Positions 13,548-25,688 of a stretch of 64,000 bases of DNA are shown in pieces. Numbering within the stretch: position 1 is the stretch's first letter; the number at the start of each line of letters is the position of its first letter. A program made the translations under genes and the position numbers. Where the stretch lies: positions 181,163 to 245,162 of the forward strand of contig LLCB01000048.1 of the NCBI GenBank assembly GCA_001414345.1, read 5' to 3'. This DNA comes from Hymenoscyphus infarciens. Taxonomy: Eukaryota > Ascomycota > Leotiomycetes > Helotiales > Helotiaceae. The notes under the pieces were generated by a model. The model worked only from the letters and a program-made list of their open reading frames with translations, made no database searches and was not told where the DNA came from.

Positions 13548-14789
13548 AGAGATAAAAGAAGCATTTTAATTTTGGAGTTTTATCGAGTCGGGATTTTGTC
13601 AAAACCACCATTTACCCGCTCTTCTACGAGCTATACCCGGCGGCCCAGTCTTTTATCGACTACCGTCACCTGTAACAACACTACTGTTCAGCATGTTTTC
13701 AGCGTTGTTTTTTTTTGTTTTTGCTTTTGAAACTTGCATTAGTTGCCACTACAAAAGGCTACCCGACGCTCCCTTAATGTAATACATATGGGTTTGGAGC
13801 CCATTTTGTTCTAATGTTTACGATACACGGCGGAGGATAAAAAGAGATATACCCCAAAGAAACATTCGAGGTTATCATATTAAGGGGCTGGGATGGGACT
13901 GTTTTTTCTCTTTCTCTTTCTTACTGCTCGTTTTGCTGAAAGATTTTTGTGTGATTCTCTCTCTTTTTCAGCATGCTTGATTTGAGGGTCAAGGACGATG
14001 CTGGCGTTCTTTTATGGGGATGGGATGGGAATATATGCCATGTGTCGATTAATGACCATGAATGTTGCATGTTATGTGTAGTTGGGTTCTCGAGGAGAGG
14101 GTGTGAGGGGGGATGTGAAATCTGCCATCTGCCATCTTTTGGTGGTGTGATTTTGTAGTAACATCTTCAAAAATAGAAGATCTCAAATGCAATCTTACCG
14201 AGAGTGTCCAATGACTTTGATTGGTTCCTTGACTTGCTTGCTCGGCAGTTCCTAGTGTTTCCCGTTTCCTTTGCTACACATCACATCGTCTTCGGTCCCG
14301 GGCCGACCCCCGTGGCGATGCAGTGGCCAATCATTTTGAAGCCATTCACGACCCGCACTTTCTTTTAGGTTTGTCTTCAGTCTCTCTTCTTTATCTTTGG
14401 TCAATGGTTAACAATGGACTAGTTAACACTCACTCCGATACAGGAGCTCGGGAGAGTGTTTTCAGGGAGCCGATTACATCAATATCCCTGCAGCCGAAGC
14501 ATTTCATCCCCACAATTCCCTAGAGCCGATTGTAGGCGAATGGTGGGGAAAGCTCAATGAGATACCTACATTACATTACCTTCACTTCAATCTCTCAACA
14601 ATTCAACAGCTTTTCTTTCATACAACACCAACTTTCTCGACCGTCACGGAACAGTTGAGAATTCTTTTCTTAGGTACGCGATTCATTTAGCGCCGCATCT
14701 TCCTACCCCTTTTTCCATTTGGTCGTTTTGCGGGATTTGATTCTTTTCTCCTCAAGTATAGCAGCAAGCAAGCAAGATTTAGGTACAAA
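13548..14789. other. 3' region of the homeobox gene and promoter of the dehydrogenase gene
   Basis: No coding potential beyond short chance frames. T-rich stretches after 13,550 are consistent with 3' UTR and polyadenylation. CT-rich stretches and GCAAGCAAGCAAG just upstream of 14,790 belong to the next promoter/leader. Confidence 0.5.
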
Positions 14790-16697
14790 ATGGCGGCTAA
14801 GAACCTAAGGTGCTTGACCTCTTCTTTGTGTAAAATTCCACGAGATACTTTCGGGACGAGAAAGATGTCTACCATTGCCAGCTTCAAGATCCCCAAAGTG
14901 GGCAATGAACCAAACGTAAGTAATCTTACATCTTCCGTTTGCATGTGGGGTGTTGATGGAGGCTGGGATTGCGGGGTTGACTGGAATGCTAACTTTGGGT
15001 ACAGCACCACTATGCAAAGGGTTCTGCTCAGCGAGATGGATTAACAAAGGCCTTGGAGGGATTGCAGAAGAAAGCCCCTCTCGAGGTTCCAATTGTTGTT
15101 GGAGGAAAAGAAGTAAGCTACTTTGCGACCTCCAGGATGCCATTGCATGCATGGTACGATTATAACAATAGCCACTTACTAACACCAAACACCCCAGATC
15201 AAAACATCCACCATCACCACACAACAAGATCCATCGAATCACTCCTCTACTCTCGCCTCCTACTCCAATGCCTCCCCCTCCGACGTCTCTGCCGCGATCG
15301 ATGCAGCGCTCGCCGCAAAGCCGGCTTGGGAATCCCTCCCTTTTTCCGACAGAGCTGCTATATTCCTCAAGGCGGCGGACTTGATTGCCGGAAAATACAG
15401 ATATGAAATCATGGCTGCGACCATGTTGGGGCAAGGCAAAAATGCATGGCAGGCCGAGATTGACTCCGCTGCTGAATTGGTGGATTTCCTAAGATTCAAC
15501 GTTCAGTATGCCGAGGAACTGTACGCCCAACAACCCGCACATAACTCTCCTGGTGTCTGGAACAGAGTTGAATACCGTCCTCTGGAAGGATTTGTTTACG
15601 CAGTTACGCCATTCAACTTCACTGCCATTGCAGGAAATTTACCTGGAGCCCCAGCTTTGATGGGAAATGTGGTTGTTTGGAAACCATCTGATTCTGCCAT
15701 TGCTTCCAACTGGTTGCTCTACAACATCCTTCTTGAAGCTGGTCTGCCAAAGAATGTAATTCAATTCGTTCCAGGAAACCCAGAGGAAGTTACCAAGGTT
15801 GTTCTTGCGCACAAGAAACTTGCTGCTCTGCACTACACCGGAAGTACCGCTGTTTTCAGAAAGCTTTATGGAACTATTGCCACTGGTGTTGCCGAAGGAA
15901 GATATCAAGGATATCCACGTATCGTCGGTGAGACTGGTGGAAAGAACTTCCACTTGATCCACTCTTCCGCCGACATCGAAAATGCCGCTATCCAAACAGT
16001 TCGCGGTGCTTTCGAATATCAAGGTCAAAAGTGTAGTGCCACATCGCGAGCATACATCCCTAAATCCGTATGGCCACAATTCAAAGAGAAGCTCGTCGCC
16101 GAGACCTCAGCTCTCAAAGTTGGTGTCCCAACCGACCACAAGAACTTCATCGGTCCAGTCATCCACGCTGGTTCATTCAACAAGCTTTCCGGTGTCATCG
16201 ACGATGCTAAGAACGACTCGGAACTCGAGCTTCTCGTAGGAGGAAAACACGATAACTCAAAAGGCTACTACATCCACCCAACAATCTACCTAACCACCAA
16301 CCCCTCGCACAAGCTCCTCTCCACCGAACTTTTCGGTCCCATCCTCACCCTCTACGTTTACGACGACACCAAAAATCCCGTCGAGGCATTTACACAAGCC
16401 TGCGAACTCGTAGATTCAACCTCTGAGTACGGCCTCACGGGATCCATCTTTGCCTCTGACCGTGCGGCGATTCGCTTCGCGGAAGATGCATTGAGGAATT
16501 CCGCCGGAAACTTCTATGTTAACTGTAAGAGTACGGGAGCGGTGGTTGGACAGCAGCCGTTTGGGGGCGCGAGAGCTAGTGGGACGAATGATAAGGCGGG
16601 GAGTATTAATTTGATGACTAGGTTTGTTAGTATGAGGAGTATCAAGGAGGAGTTTGTTGGGACGAGTAAGGTTGAGTATCCTAGTAATGAGGTTTAA
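14790..16697 (+). CDS. PUT2: Delta-1-pyrroline-5-carboxylate dehydrogenase, mitochondrial
   Basis: Three exons (14790-14915, 15005-15112, 15198-16697), all phase-0 junctions with GTAAG donors, give 577 residues, normal for the family. The enzyme oxidises glutamate semialdehyde/P5C to glutamate with NAD+, the second step of proline catabolism in the mitochondrial matrix. The N-terminus (MAAKNLRCLTSSLCKIPR) is basic and lacks acidic residues for its first 18 positions, fitting a targeting peptide. Family marks are VTPFNFTAIAGNLPGAPALM, WKPSD, the general base in GETGGKNF (Glu323) and the nucleophile in GQKCSATSR (Cys357). These two lie 34 residues apart, as in other aldehyde dehydrogenases. The C-terminal QQPFGGARASGTNDKAG is also typical. 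PUT2 is the yeast name; Aspergillus uses prnC. The frame is intact. Confidence 0.96.
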
Positions 16698-17290
16698 GTG
16701 GGTTGTCTTTTTGCGGGGGGATGGGAGGGGGGGCAAATTGTGAATAATGGTTGCCTTGAGGGGTTTGTGGGATACGGGGAAGATTGACAAAAGTAAATAG
16801 CGTGAAATGAGAAATGACTTTCTTTTCGTTTTCTGTGTCTGTTCGGGGCTGTGTTTTATGGTCAGTACTGTAATTGATATGGGATTTTACTGTTGGTAAC
16901 ACTTCTCGATTTTGAGCTCACGCAAAACAAGGATTCCAACAAAACGATGGTATACTCTGTTGCAGTTTTCGAGGATAGGAAGTTGTATCTCTCTATTGTA
17001 GTGCATGGTATTCCTCCTCATTTGCATTCTTCGGATCTTTAGAGTATTAAGCATTCTTCTCATCCTTGGAGTATTAAAGAAAGTTGGAGTATTAAAGAAA
17101 GTAGAGGAAGAAAGTTGGAGAGGAAGAAAGTTGGAGTATCAAAGAAAGTTAAAGAGGAAGAAGAAGGAGAAGGAGATGGAGAAGGAGAAGGAGAAGAAGG
17201 CGCTGTTTCTCGTTTCCTTTTTCGCTTGCTTTCACGTGAGGAGTTTGTTAGAGTTATATAGTTTTAGTAAATCAGTATAGGTGGTATCTA
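16698..17290. repeat. 3' flank with purine-rich degenerate repeat
   Basis: After the dehydrogenase stop there is a G-rich 3' UTR. From about 17,070 to 17,200 a purine-rich array follows, built from GTATTAAAGAAAGTTGGA and GAAGGAGAAGGAG units. A 91-codon Lys/Glu-rich frame across it is low-complexity and not called. This array marks the border to AT-rich RIP-like DNA. Confidence 0.5.
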
Positions 17291-18860
17291 TAGTTACTTT
17301 AAAAGTTTTGTTATTAGTCAAAGAAAGAATAGTAAGTAAACAAATTAGCTACTATAGAGAATAAAGTTCCTAACTATCTCGTAAGAGGAATTAGTTTATA
17401 TATAACCTCTTCGTATAGCGTTTTAGTATCTAAGATATACTTATAAAACTTCGATATATCTAGATCTACGACTAAAGAAGTTTGAAGTTTGAATATAGGA
17501 ATAAGGTAGTTCTTAGTAGATATTCTTAAATTTTCTATTAACTATTTATATAAAATATTATAGACTCGTTTTACTAAGAGACTATATACGAGTAAACTTC
17601 TAAACTTTATTTCTACTTAATATACGCTTTAAATTACTATTTAATTATAGTTATAGTTAATAAATTCTATGTCTTTAGCTATAAGTAAAAGACCGACGTT
17701 TCCGACTATTGTTTTTTAAGTAATTAAGTATTATACTTAAAAATAAGTTAGCTAGTAATTAGAGAAAAGACCGGTTTTGACTTAACTTTTATTTAAACTA
17801 TCTATTAGCTATAACTTATCTTATTATATATAGCTTAACTTACTATACTTAGAAGCTTAATTTTTATTTACTTTAAAGTTAACGAGGTTTCGAGACTAAT
17901 ATAACGAGGAGATTTATAGTTTACGAAGTTTTTAGTCTCTAATTTTTAGAGTAAGATATTTGAGAATTGAAAACTTACTTATATTAGATCTTAGTCTCGA
18001 TTCCGAGAGTAAGTAAGCTAGTAATTATATAGCGAGTAAGCTGCTAGTTACTAGCTTTTAATAACTCGCGAGTAAGCTATCGAATACGTATAAGTAAGCT
18101 ATAAGTTACTAGCCTAGAGACTCTTGAATAATTACTATATTATTATAGTTATCTAGAGTAATCTTAGTAAATCTCTCTAGAAATTTAGAATAGTAAAAGT
18201 TATTTAGTATAACTACTTAAGAAGTAGTTAAACTAGTAGAGTGTTTAAGTAGCGAGTCTATTAAGTAGAGTAGAGTAGTTACTTAAAACTACTTAAGTAA
18301 TACTTTAAGTATATAAGTAAATAGTCTATTTTTTAAGAGATATATAAGATAAAAAGCTATCTTCTAAGTAATAATAAATTATTAAGCTTGAAATTTGTCT
18401 TTTTAAGCTTCTTCTTCTACTCTTATATCTTTCTTTTACTCTTTAGTTACTTTCTTAAAATAAAGCTAGCTTCTAGTCGCGTTTCTACTACTACTCTAAG
18501 CACTAGTCTTACTAGATCTAATTTAACTCGTAATACTTAAGTAGTACTCAAAGTTACTTAGAGTACTACTAAGTAGAGTAGAGTAGTAGCTACTATACTA
18601 CTCCTTTCAACTTATTTCTTATACTGAAGTTGTTAATTACTAATTTTATTATCTATTATAAAATAGTATAAAGAGTTAATTTTCTTATATTAGATAGTAT
18701 ATAATAAGTAGACTAGTTTCTTCTAAGTAGAAGAAATAGCTCTTAGTAAATAAATAAAGCACTATTTCTACTTTCTACTATAGTTAGATTACTATAAAAC
18801 TAGATTATTCTAAAATACCTAGTTTAATTATTCTAAATTATTCTAGGTCTATAGAAAATA
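17290..18860. repeat. AT-rich RIP-degraded DNA, unidentified repeat
   Basis: Strongly TpA-rich sequence with stops in every frame. Locally repeated words (AGTAAGCTAGTAATTA, AAGTAGAGTAGAGTAG near 18,260 and 18,570) suggest an old repetitive element. I could not find terminal repeats or coding motifs. Confidence 0.5.
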
Positions 18861-18949
18861 ATTTATTTGCTAGTACAATGAGAACTAGATAGGCAGGTAC
18901 GAATCTCAAGTATTTACAGCCACTTTTAATGTCTATCGTGAGCTATATA

Positions 18950-19610
18950 AAGGGTTATTCTGCTTCCGTAGAAAGAAAGCGAGAATAAAACCACTAGAGT
19001 CTATATATACGGGGCGGATATCGATATTCAATTTCCTATTATACAAACGATCTAGGAGAATGACAAAGTCTAAATTTTTGTTATCAAGGCCAATTCGCAC
19101 AATAGCTCATATAGTATAAAGTAGTAAGAGTTACAGTGTTTCCACCGACCGCCACGAATTGCTACACCCACCGGTGCTCCGTGTATATCTGTTGATCAAA
19201 GAAAATTGTTGAAAACAAGTTTTCTTCGACGAGCACCATTGATTGCTCTTGCCTTCTGGGTTCCAGCAGAGGTGGGTCACGCGGGTGGAGTAGGCTCGCT
19301 TAGCGCTATTTAGTTTCTGGGAGAGAACGAGGTTCTCTCAAACTTCAACAACCTCCACAACTCAACTTCGCCATTGGCAGTGAACTCGAAGCCCCGCCTT
19401 CGTTTATTACAATACTGCGAAGCTGAAGAGGTTTGTTGTTCTGCGGCCAAAGGAGTTTACCACTTTGCAACAAAGTTGAAGTTGCGAAGCACCGCAACAT
19501 CTACTCTACTGGGCCTCAACTTTGGTAACCCCTGACCCGATACCTAACACCAATACCGGTTATCAACAGCAGTTCTCTCCCCCTCCTATCAGTCTACTGC
19601 ACAACATCGC
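18950..19610. promoter_or_regulatory. Upstream region of the BTB-type gene
   Basis: Balanced composition returns. Partly inverted, partly direct words (AACTTCAACAACCTCC, GTTGAAGTTGCGAAG) recur between 19,330 and 19,520. No gene is recognised; by position it is the promoter of the disrupted gene at 19,615-21,706. Confidence 0.35.
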
Positions 19611-19810
19611 CGCAATGTTAAAAAGAAAACGAGAAGAGGCTCTAGAAGTGTGCTCTTGTGGGCTACACTCCGTCGACAAAACCTGCAAAGCTCTGAAACG
19701 GAAGGCGCATCTTGCAATAATCGGAAAGTGAGGCAAAAAGGTTTTTCTCCATTTAGACTAGTGTTTCTAACAGAAATTAGAGTCGTCACCTTTAGCAGTG
19801 CTATCGACAT

Positions 19811-21151
19811 CAGTGTGGTCGATAGTATTTAGAATATTGTACCACCACGATATATTGTTGGAAACCCACTTTAATACGTACTATTTATACCATTTAGATG
19901 CCACGATATCTAACAATATTATCCTTTATATTGTTGGTATTTTAATCTATATCATGATCAGTGTTTTAGGTTTCCCCGCCTAATCTGTTATCCTATCCTG
20001 CCTCGACGCTCCTTCTCCTTCCTATCTCTATTTTAAGGCTATCCTACCTTCTCCTATCTTTAAATTCTAGCTTTCCTAGCCACTCCTATCCTATAGTACT
20101 TACTTGCCTTTCCTTACTAAATAGAGAGGCTAAGATAGGAAGAGTTAGGCTAGTTAATTTCGCTTAAAGCTTAGAAAGTAGGTAGAAAAGAGGGTCTAGG
20201 TCGCTAATTTCGCTTAATATCTAGAAGGTAGGTAGAAAAGAGAGTCTTAAGTAGAAAAGAGGGTCTAGGTCCTAATTAGAGGGTTACCTTCCTAATCCTA
20301 CTCTAGCCTAGCCTCCTTTTTTCATCTGCCTAGCTACTCCTATCCTATTTTTAGAACTTTCCTAGCTACTCTTATCCTAGTTAGAGTACTTAGCCTACTA
20401 AACTTAGCCTAGCCTTAATCCTAATCTAGCCTAGCCTCTTCTATCCTTACCTAGGTAAGTAGTCTATTCTATTCTAAGTACTAGGCTAACTAAGGCGGGG
20501 AAAGCTAAAACACTAATTATGATAATATCGTAGTATTACTAAGCCTAACTATTTAAGCTTTTTACCCCGGATTTTGACTCTACTTCTTTTTAGCCTTATC
20601 TTTTAAAACTATATAATATAATATATAGTATAGAAAATATATTACTAAATAGCTAGAATTATAGATCTATTTAAATAGAGGATTTTAAAAAAAGAATCGT
20701 ATAGATAGCTTATAAACTAGCCTTATAAGCTTCTATATAGTTTATATTAATAAAAGCAGGCTATATAAGATATTAAATTTTAATAATACTAAGGACTAAT
20801 TCAACGATAGTAATATTAGTTTACTAGATAAATTAAAATTTCTTAGAGTATTAAACTTATTAAGTTTAGCTTTTTATATATATATAAAAATTTAATAATT
20901 AATAAATTATATAGTGTTGTTGCTATATAGTTTTAAAGTAATAGAAGTGTATATAGAAAAAGTATAAATAGCTTCATTTTGAGAAAAAGTGGGCCTTTAC
21001 GCTTACGAGTCATTAAAAGATATACCTTTTAATATCACGATATTACCATAATATTATTACGGATTTGGATACGTACTATTACGAGATCATGATAATATAT
21101 TAATCTAAAATACTGCAGTATTTTATCACGATAATACTATCGACCACACTG
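19811..21151. mobile_element. Non-autonomous hAT-type DNA transposon (1341 bp including nested copy)
   Basis: The left end CAGTGTGGTCGATAGTAT and the exact reverse complement at the right end (21,134-21,151) form 18-bp terminal inverted repeats. The direct repeat ATCGACAT flanks both ends (19,803-19,810 and 21,152-21,159). CAGNG-type termini with 8-bp duplications are hallmarks of the hAT superfamily. The interior is AT-rich without a transposase motif. Subtracting the nested element leaves about 776 bp, so it is non-autonomous or internally deleted. Confidence 0.9.
19959..20515. mobile_element. Second hAT-type element nested inside the first (557 bp)
   Basis: The left end CAGTGTTTTAGGTTTCCCCG mirrors the right end GGGGAAAGCTAAAACACTA, with one internal mismatch and a terminal G-to-A change. 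Flanks are ATCATGAT (19,951-19,958) and ATTATGAT (20,516-20,523): an 8-bp duplication differing by one C/T transition, as RIP would give. The interior has CCTATCC/GGATAGG-type repeats and no coding frame. Confidence 0.8.
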
Positions 21152-21706
21152 ATCGACATTTTTGTTGGCGAAAACAAACAACCATTCTCAGTCTCTAAGG
21201 AGTTGGTAATGATCCATTCTCCGACAATCCGTTCTCTCTTAGAGACCCAAGGACATGTTGACAACAAAGTATTCATTGCCGACTTCGAACCGGCCCAATT
21301 CGCGGACTTTATGTCCTGGCTATACACTGGTGAAATCGTCATTACACCTCGCCCTGTCATTAAACGCTCTCTTATTCGTACCTGGCTTCTGGCCAAGTTT
21401 CTTGAAATACCTTCTATGCAAAATGATTGTATGGACATTCTCCGCCGTTTGGCTTCTCTCCGTCACAGTCAAGGAAAGTGGCCTCAAATAAATTATATCG
21501 GAAACATATACAAGATTTGTCCAAAGGGCTCGATTCCGAGAAAGTTTGCCGCCCATTCAATGGTCTGCAACAACCCCTTCCGGGCCCACAAAGAAGGGTC
21601 TGAGGGGTATGAGGATTGGAAGAAATTATTAGAGAACTGCCCCGATCTAGGCTCAGACATCGCCATAGAGACTGGAAAGAAGTGGAAGAACAAGACCTTT
21701 GCTTAG

Positions 21707-22600
21707 GATGAGGAGTACAGAGAGGTATATATGGTAAAGTCTACCGACCTGGGGAGGGAATGGGAAAGTCACATTCTACGAACTAGGAGCAAAGACGACA
21801 TCAAAAAAGAAGCGAAGAATGGCTGCCTCCGCAGCATTATTAAGCTCGAGCATCTTAAACATCTCAAATCTCGAACAATTGTGGTGGAGTAGTTCGATTG
21901 TTCTTTGCCGAGAGCACTATTTTCACATTTCACTGCTATTAAACCCCTTTCAAAACTCAGCACCCTTATCTTCTCAAACACACGTTCTCACCAACTTACA
22001 CATGTACATAGTTACAAATAATACAAGGATTTCACACTCATTCTTATTGTCTGATTGAAAATTAGCAAGATAGCACGTTCCTCGATCATAATGTGAAATT
22101 CCTGTTCTTGTCTAATAATTAATTGATCTAAACGTTCAGGGGCAATTAAAGATTTAAAACTATTGTTCGGGATTACTTGGGAGAATAAAGTACTTGTTCT
22201 AGAGGAGTTGAATAATGAAAAATATTTACTTAAATGATTTAGAACAATCAGCTTTAAGTGTCTAAGACGTTTCAGTTAATTATTTACTTTGAGGAAGGAG
22301 CCTTAGACGGATACTCACTAACTCCTAGACAATACAAATGGTAAGTCTACATTTCTAACTTTCCTTTGTCTTTACTTTATTCTCAATAGTTATATTCCTA
22401 TCCTCTATACTCGCCAAAGAAGGCATTTGAGTATAAGTAGACAGTTTACGTGCAAGTGACTCGTCGTAAGTTGGCTAGAAAATACTATCAATGTTTGCTT
22501 ATAGAGCATATTAGCTTTGGTATAAGTATACCGCGCTCGGGTAATTAGCTATGGCTTAGAGCTGTGTTTTATAGAGTCTTAAACAGATTATCCTCTACTT
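21707..22600. other. 3' flank of BTB gene grading into AT-rich DNA
   Basis: Composition is normal up to about 22,060, then becomes increasingly TpA-rich. No gene is recognised. Confidence 0.4.
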
Positions 22601-23005
22601 TCTAATATATAAAGTCCACTGCTAGTACTTCCAATCTCTTCTAGTTAAAAACTAACTATTATCCGAGTATTTAAAAGCTCTTACCGTCGTATACTATTTG
22701 ATTATTATATACTATTTTACTATCGCTGAAGATTATTTTACACTTATATATCGCCTATAACGTCAGTGTTTTCTATTAGAATTAGCTCTATATTATAAAT
22801 AAAAGATTTAGACTATAGAAGTATACTAAGTTTTGAATTTATTATTCTTTTAAACCTCCTTAAATAATATTTCTAATTATATAAAACTGTTTTATTTAAT
22901 TCTAGTTTAAGTAGAGATAGACTAAATAATACTATTTTAACTTAAGATCGCTATACTATTATTTTAATAGCTTAATTCTATACTATTAAACTACTATTTT
23001 CTAGT

Positions 23006-23855
23006 ATAAGAAATAATTAGATTAGATTAGATTAAAAACCTATGATTAATCTAATTATAGATTAATAAGATTCTAATTATTAATTAGATTAACGAAAAGT
23101 TATTAATTAGATTATTAATTAATTAATTAATTAATATAGCACGTAACTAGTCTAGAGATATTAGAAGCTAGGCCGTGCTCTAAGATAGTATCGAAGTAGC
23201 GTTCTAGCACTATCGAGAGCTTAAGTAAGACTTTCTAAATAGTCTTTTTAGACGTAATATCTTTATTTTAAATCTTATTAATTAGGCTATTAATTATTTA
23301 TTAATATATATAAGTTAATAATATATCTAATTAGTATTTTTTAAGCTTTAATAGTATTATAAATTATTAGAGACTACTTAATCTTTAATTAAATTCTATT
23401 ATATACTTTAACTCTATCTCTCTTAAGTTAGTAGAAATAGAATAGATATAACTATTCTATTTTATCTATTAGCTAGAAAGTATTTATAAGATCTAGCTAT
23501 ACTAGTACTAAGCGAGAGACTATTTAGTTAAGCTGCTTTAGTTATTATAAAATAATATAATAGACTCTCTAAAGAGACTTTTAAAGCTATTACTAGCTTA
23601 AAGAGCTAGAGGTTATTTATAGTAAATAAGAGAGAGAAAGAGAAAGAAGAAGCTTAAATTTAAGAATAATTATACTATTATTAAGTAGTATATATACTAT
23701 ATATAGTATATTAATTATATTAATTAGTTAATAATAATAAAAATAATAAAATAGATTAATTAAACTAATCTAATTAATATACGTGCTAATTATTAATTAG
23801 ATTAATCTAGAGTTTTTAATTAGATTAATAATTAATTAAATAATTAATTTATACT
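23006..23855. repeat. Inverted AT-rich repeats bracketing ~0.85 kb
   Basis: GATTAGATTAGATTAAAAAC...ATTAATCTAATTA near 23,010-23,060 is an imperfect reverse complement of sequence near 23,780-23,850. Inner words around AGCACGT (left, near 23,140) and ACGTGCT (right, near 23,780) also mirror each other. This is probably the remnant of a terminal-inverted-repeat element. Exact ends and target duplication could not be fixed in this low-complexity context. Confidence 0.35.
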
Positions 23856-23859
23856 TATA

Positions 23860-24110
23860 CTACTAATTTCTCGATAGTCTAAATTAGTACTAAATTCAAT
23901 TAAAAGCTTTATAACCTCTATATAACTCTTATTAGCTATCTAGTAAAGCGCGAACTAGTTATTATATTCTATAGTATTTAGATATTTTCTACTTTAGAGA
24001 AGTAATTTAATATATTCTCTACTATCTATTTCTACTATTTATATAAATAAGATACTACTATTTCTATAATTTAAATAAGAAATAATATAATTAGATAATT
24101 CTAAAAGATA
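23860..24110 (-). pseudogene. Ankyrin-repeat-like remnant, RIP-damaged
   Basis: On the minus strand, 23,957 down to about 23,876 reads FALY-stop-IANKSYIEVIKLLIEF and continues STNLD. With the stop read as Gln this fits the ankyrin consensus (TPLHxAAxxGHxEVVKLLLExGAxxD). Only about one repeat is convincing. It could be the C-terminal part of the NACHT-like remnant at 31.4-33.4 kb, now separated by nested retroelements; that link is inference. Confidence 0.45.
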
Positions 24111-24160
24111 AATCTTTATAAGCTAAGATAGATTAAAATAGATAGCTATATAAATTCCTA

Positions 24161-24619
24161 GATATCAACAGTAGGTGTAGGAATTCCGTACGCATAGGCT
24201 AGATTCTGCTAAGCTATACTAAAATTACTATATTTTTACTAACTTCTCCTACTAATTATAGAAGAACGCTCTATTAGATTTATATAAAACGAAGTATTAA
24301 GAGTAGTATAACCTAATACTTGAACCTTCTTAGCTTTTAATTAGGCTAGAGTAACTTAAAGTCTATACTATAATAATCTCTTAGAGACTTTATTAGTAAA
24401 ATATTAGCTTTTAAAATTATATACGTAGCTTAGGAGTTATAACTAAGTAGTTAGTTGGGAATATGCTCTTCTTATAAGGCTCTACGTCTAGGATCGTTAT
24501 TAGGATATGTTATACTATATATTTACTAGTTTATAAGGCTGTAAAGAGGGTGACTTTTGGTGTGTTTTCGGCTAAATTTAGAGAGTGCGTACGGAATTCC
24601 TACACCTACTATTGATATC
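24161..24619. mobile_element. TA-flanked MITE, Tc1/mariner-like (459 bp)
   Basis: The terminal inverted repeat spans 24,161-24,194 and its reverse complement ends at 24,619 (left start GATATCAACAGTAGGTGTAG), about 33 of 34 bases matching. TA lies directly outside each end (24,159-24,160 and 24,620-24,621), the Tc1/mariner target duplication. At 459 bp it is too short for a transposase. It is less AT-rich than its surroundings and keeps several CpG and TpG sites, so it may have arrived after much of the RIP. Confidence 0.7.
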
Positions 24620-24813
24620 TATTATAGCTAAGAGCTTATTTAGCGAATATATATTAGTTCTTTTATAATATATATACTACTAAGAATAATAAGATAATAT
24701 ATAATATATAATATATATATACTTTTGCTTATACTTCTTTTAAATATATATATTAAGTTATATACTACTAAAATTAAATAATATACTCTTTTAATTACTT
24801 AATCTCTAGCTTT

Positions 24814-24836
24814 TATATATATATATATATATATAT
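24814..24836. repeat. TA dinucleotide microsatellite
   Basis: About 11 consecutive TA units in an already TA-rich context. Confidence 0.7.
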
Positions 24837-25688
24837 TTCTAGATATTAACTATCTCTACGACTATTAGCTAGCTATCTACTAATTTATATAGTAATATAT
24901 ATATATTAAGCTAAATAGTAATTAAATATATTTATGAAAAAGCTATAGTATAATTAGAAATAAATAAGTATCTATTATAGAAAAAGAGAGGTCTTATATA
25001 ACCTTCTTTCTCTATATATATATTAGAGTTTTTATCTTCTAAATTTAAGCCTCTTAGATTGTTTTTAACTTAAAATTATATTATAGTTATAAGCTCGGTT
25101 TATACTTATAGTATACTCTTTAATATCTTATCTTCTACTTATATATTTAACGTTATTATATATAAGTAAAGCGCTCTCTACTACTTTTAGAGTTAGCGTT
25201 ATTAACCTCTTCTCGATACTTACGTTCGATAAGTACTTAAAAGCTCTATAGTATATAGATAATAAGCCTAGCTACGAAGCTAGCTATTACTACTCTTAGA
25301 GATGCTTTTATAAACTAGAAGCTTAGTAGCGCGCTAGCTATTCTAAGAGATACTCGAATATACTTCGAATATCTAGAAGTCTAGTACTCTACGAAGCTAG
25401 TAGTATAATACTAACTACGAGCTACTTTATCTTATAAACGCTATCTACTCTTTACTAAAGCTAGAGCTAGTAACGTACTAGAGTATAAGAGAAGAAGTTA
25501 GATAGAATCTAGAAGTAGAACTTTACTCTAGAATACTATAGAATCGCTATTTAGAAGTTAATAAACGCTTCGTAGGTTTCTCTATAGTAGAAATAGAGAG
25601 CGATATAGTTAAGAGATTCTTTTATAATCTAGTTTAAGTTTATAAGCCTAGGAAGCTATTATTTTCTTAGACCTAAGAGATATATTAG

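Larger units (their letters stand above)
19615..21706 (+). pseudogene. BTB/POZ-domain protein gene interrupted by a hAT-like element
   Basis: The part downstream of the insertion (21,160-21,706) reads FVGENKQPFSVSKELV, then SPTIRSLLE, FADFMSWLYTGEI and LAKFLEIPSMQND. This matches the BTB/POZ pattern of a protected N-terminal strand, HSP-type turn, WLYTGE and a leucine-rich helix. The upstream part reads EIRVVTFSSAIDI and ends at the insertion. Removing 19811-21159 (element plus one 8-bp copy) joins the halves in the same frame. The N-terminus is uncertain: an ATG at 19,615 opens a Lys/Arg-rich frame ending in TGA at 19,729. A plausible acceptor ends at 19,773, but the phase does not fit the nearest donor. 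BTB proteins act as protein-interaction adaptors. As it stands the gene cannot encode a full domain. Confidence 0.7.
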
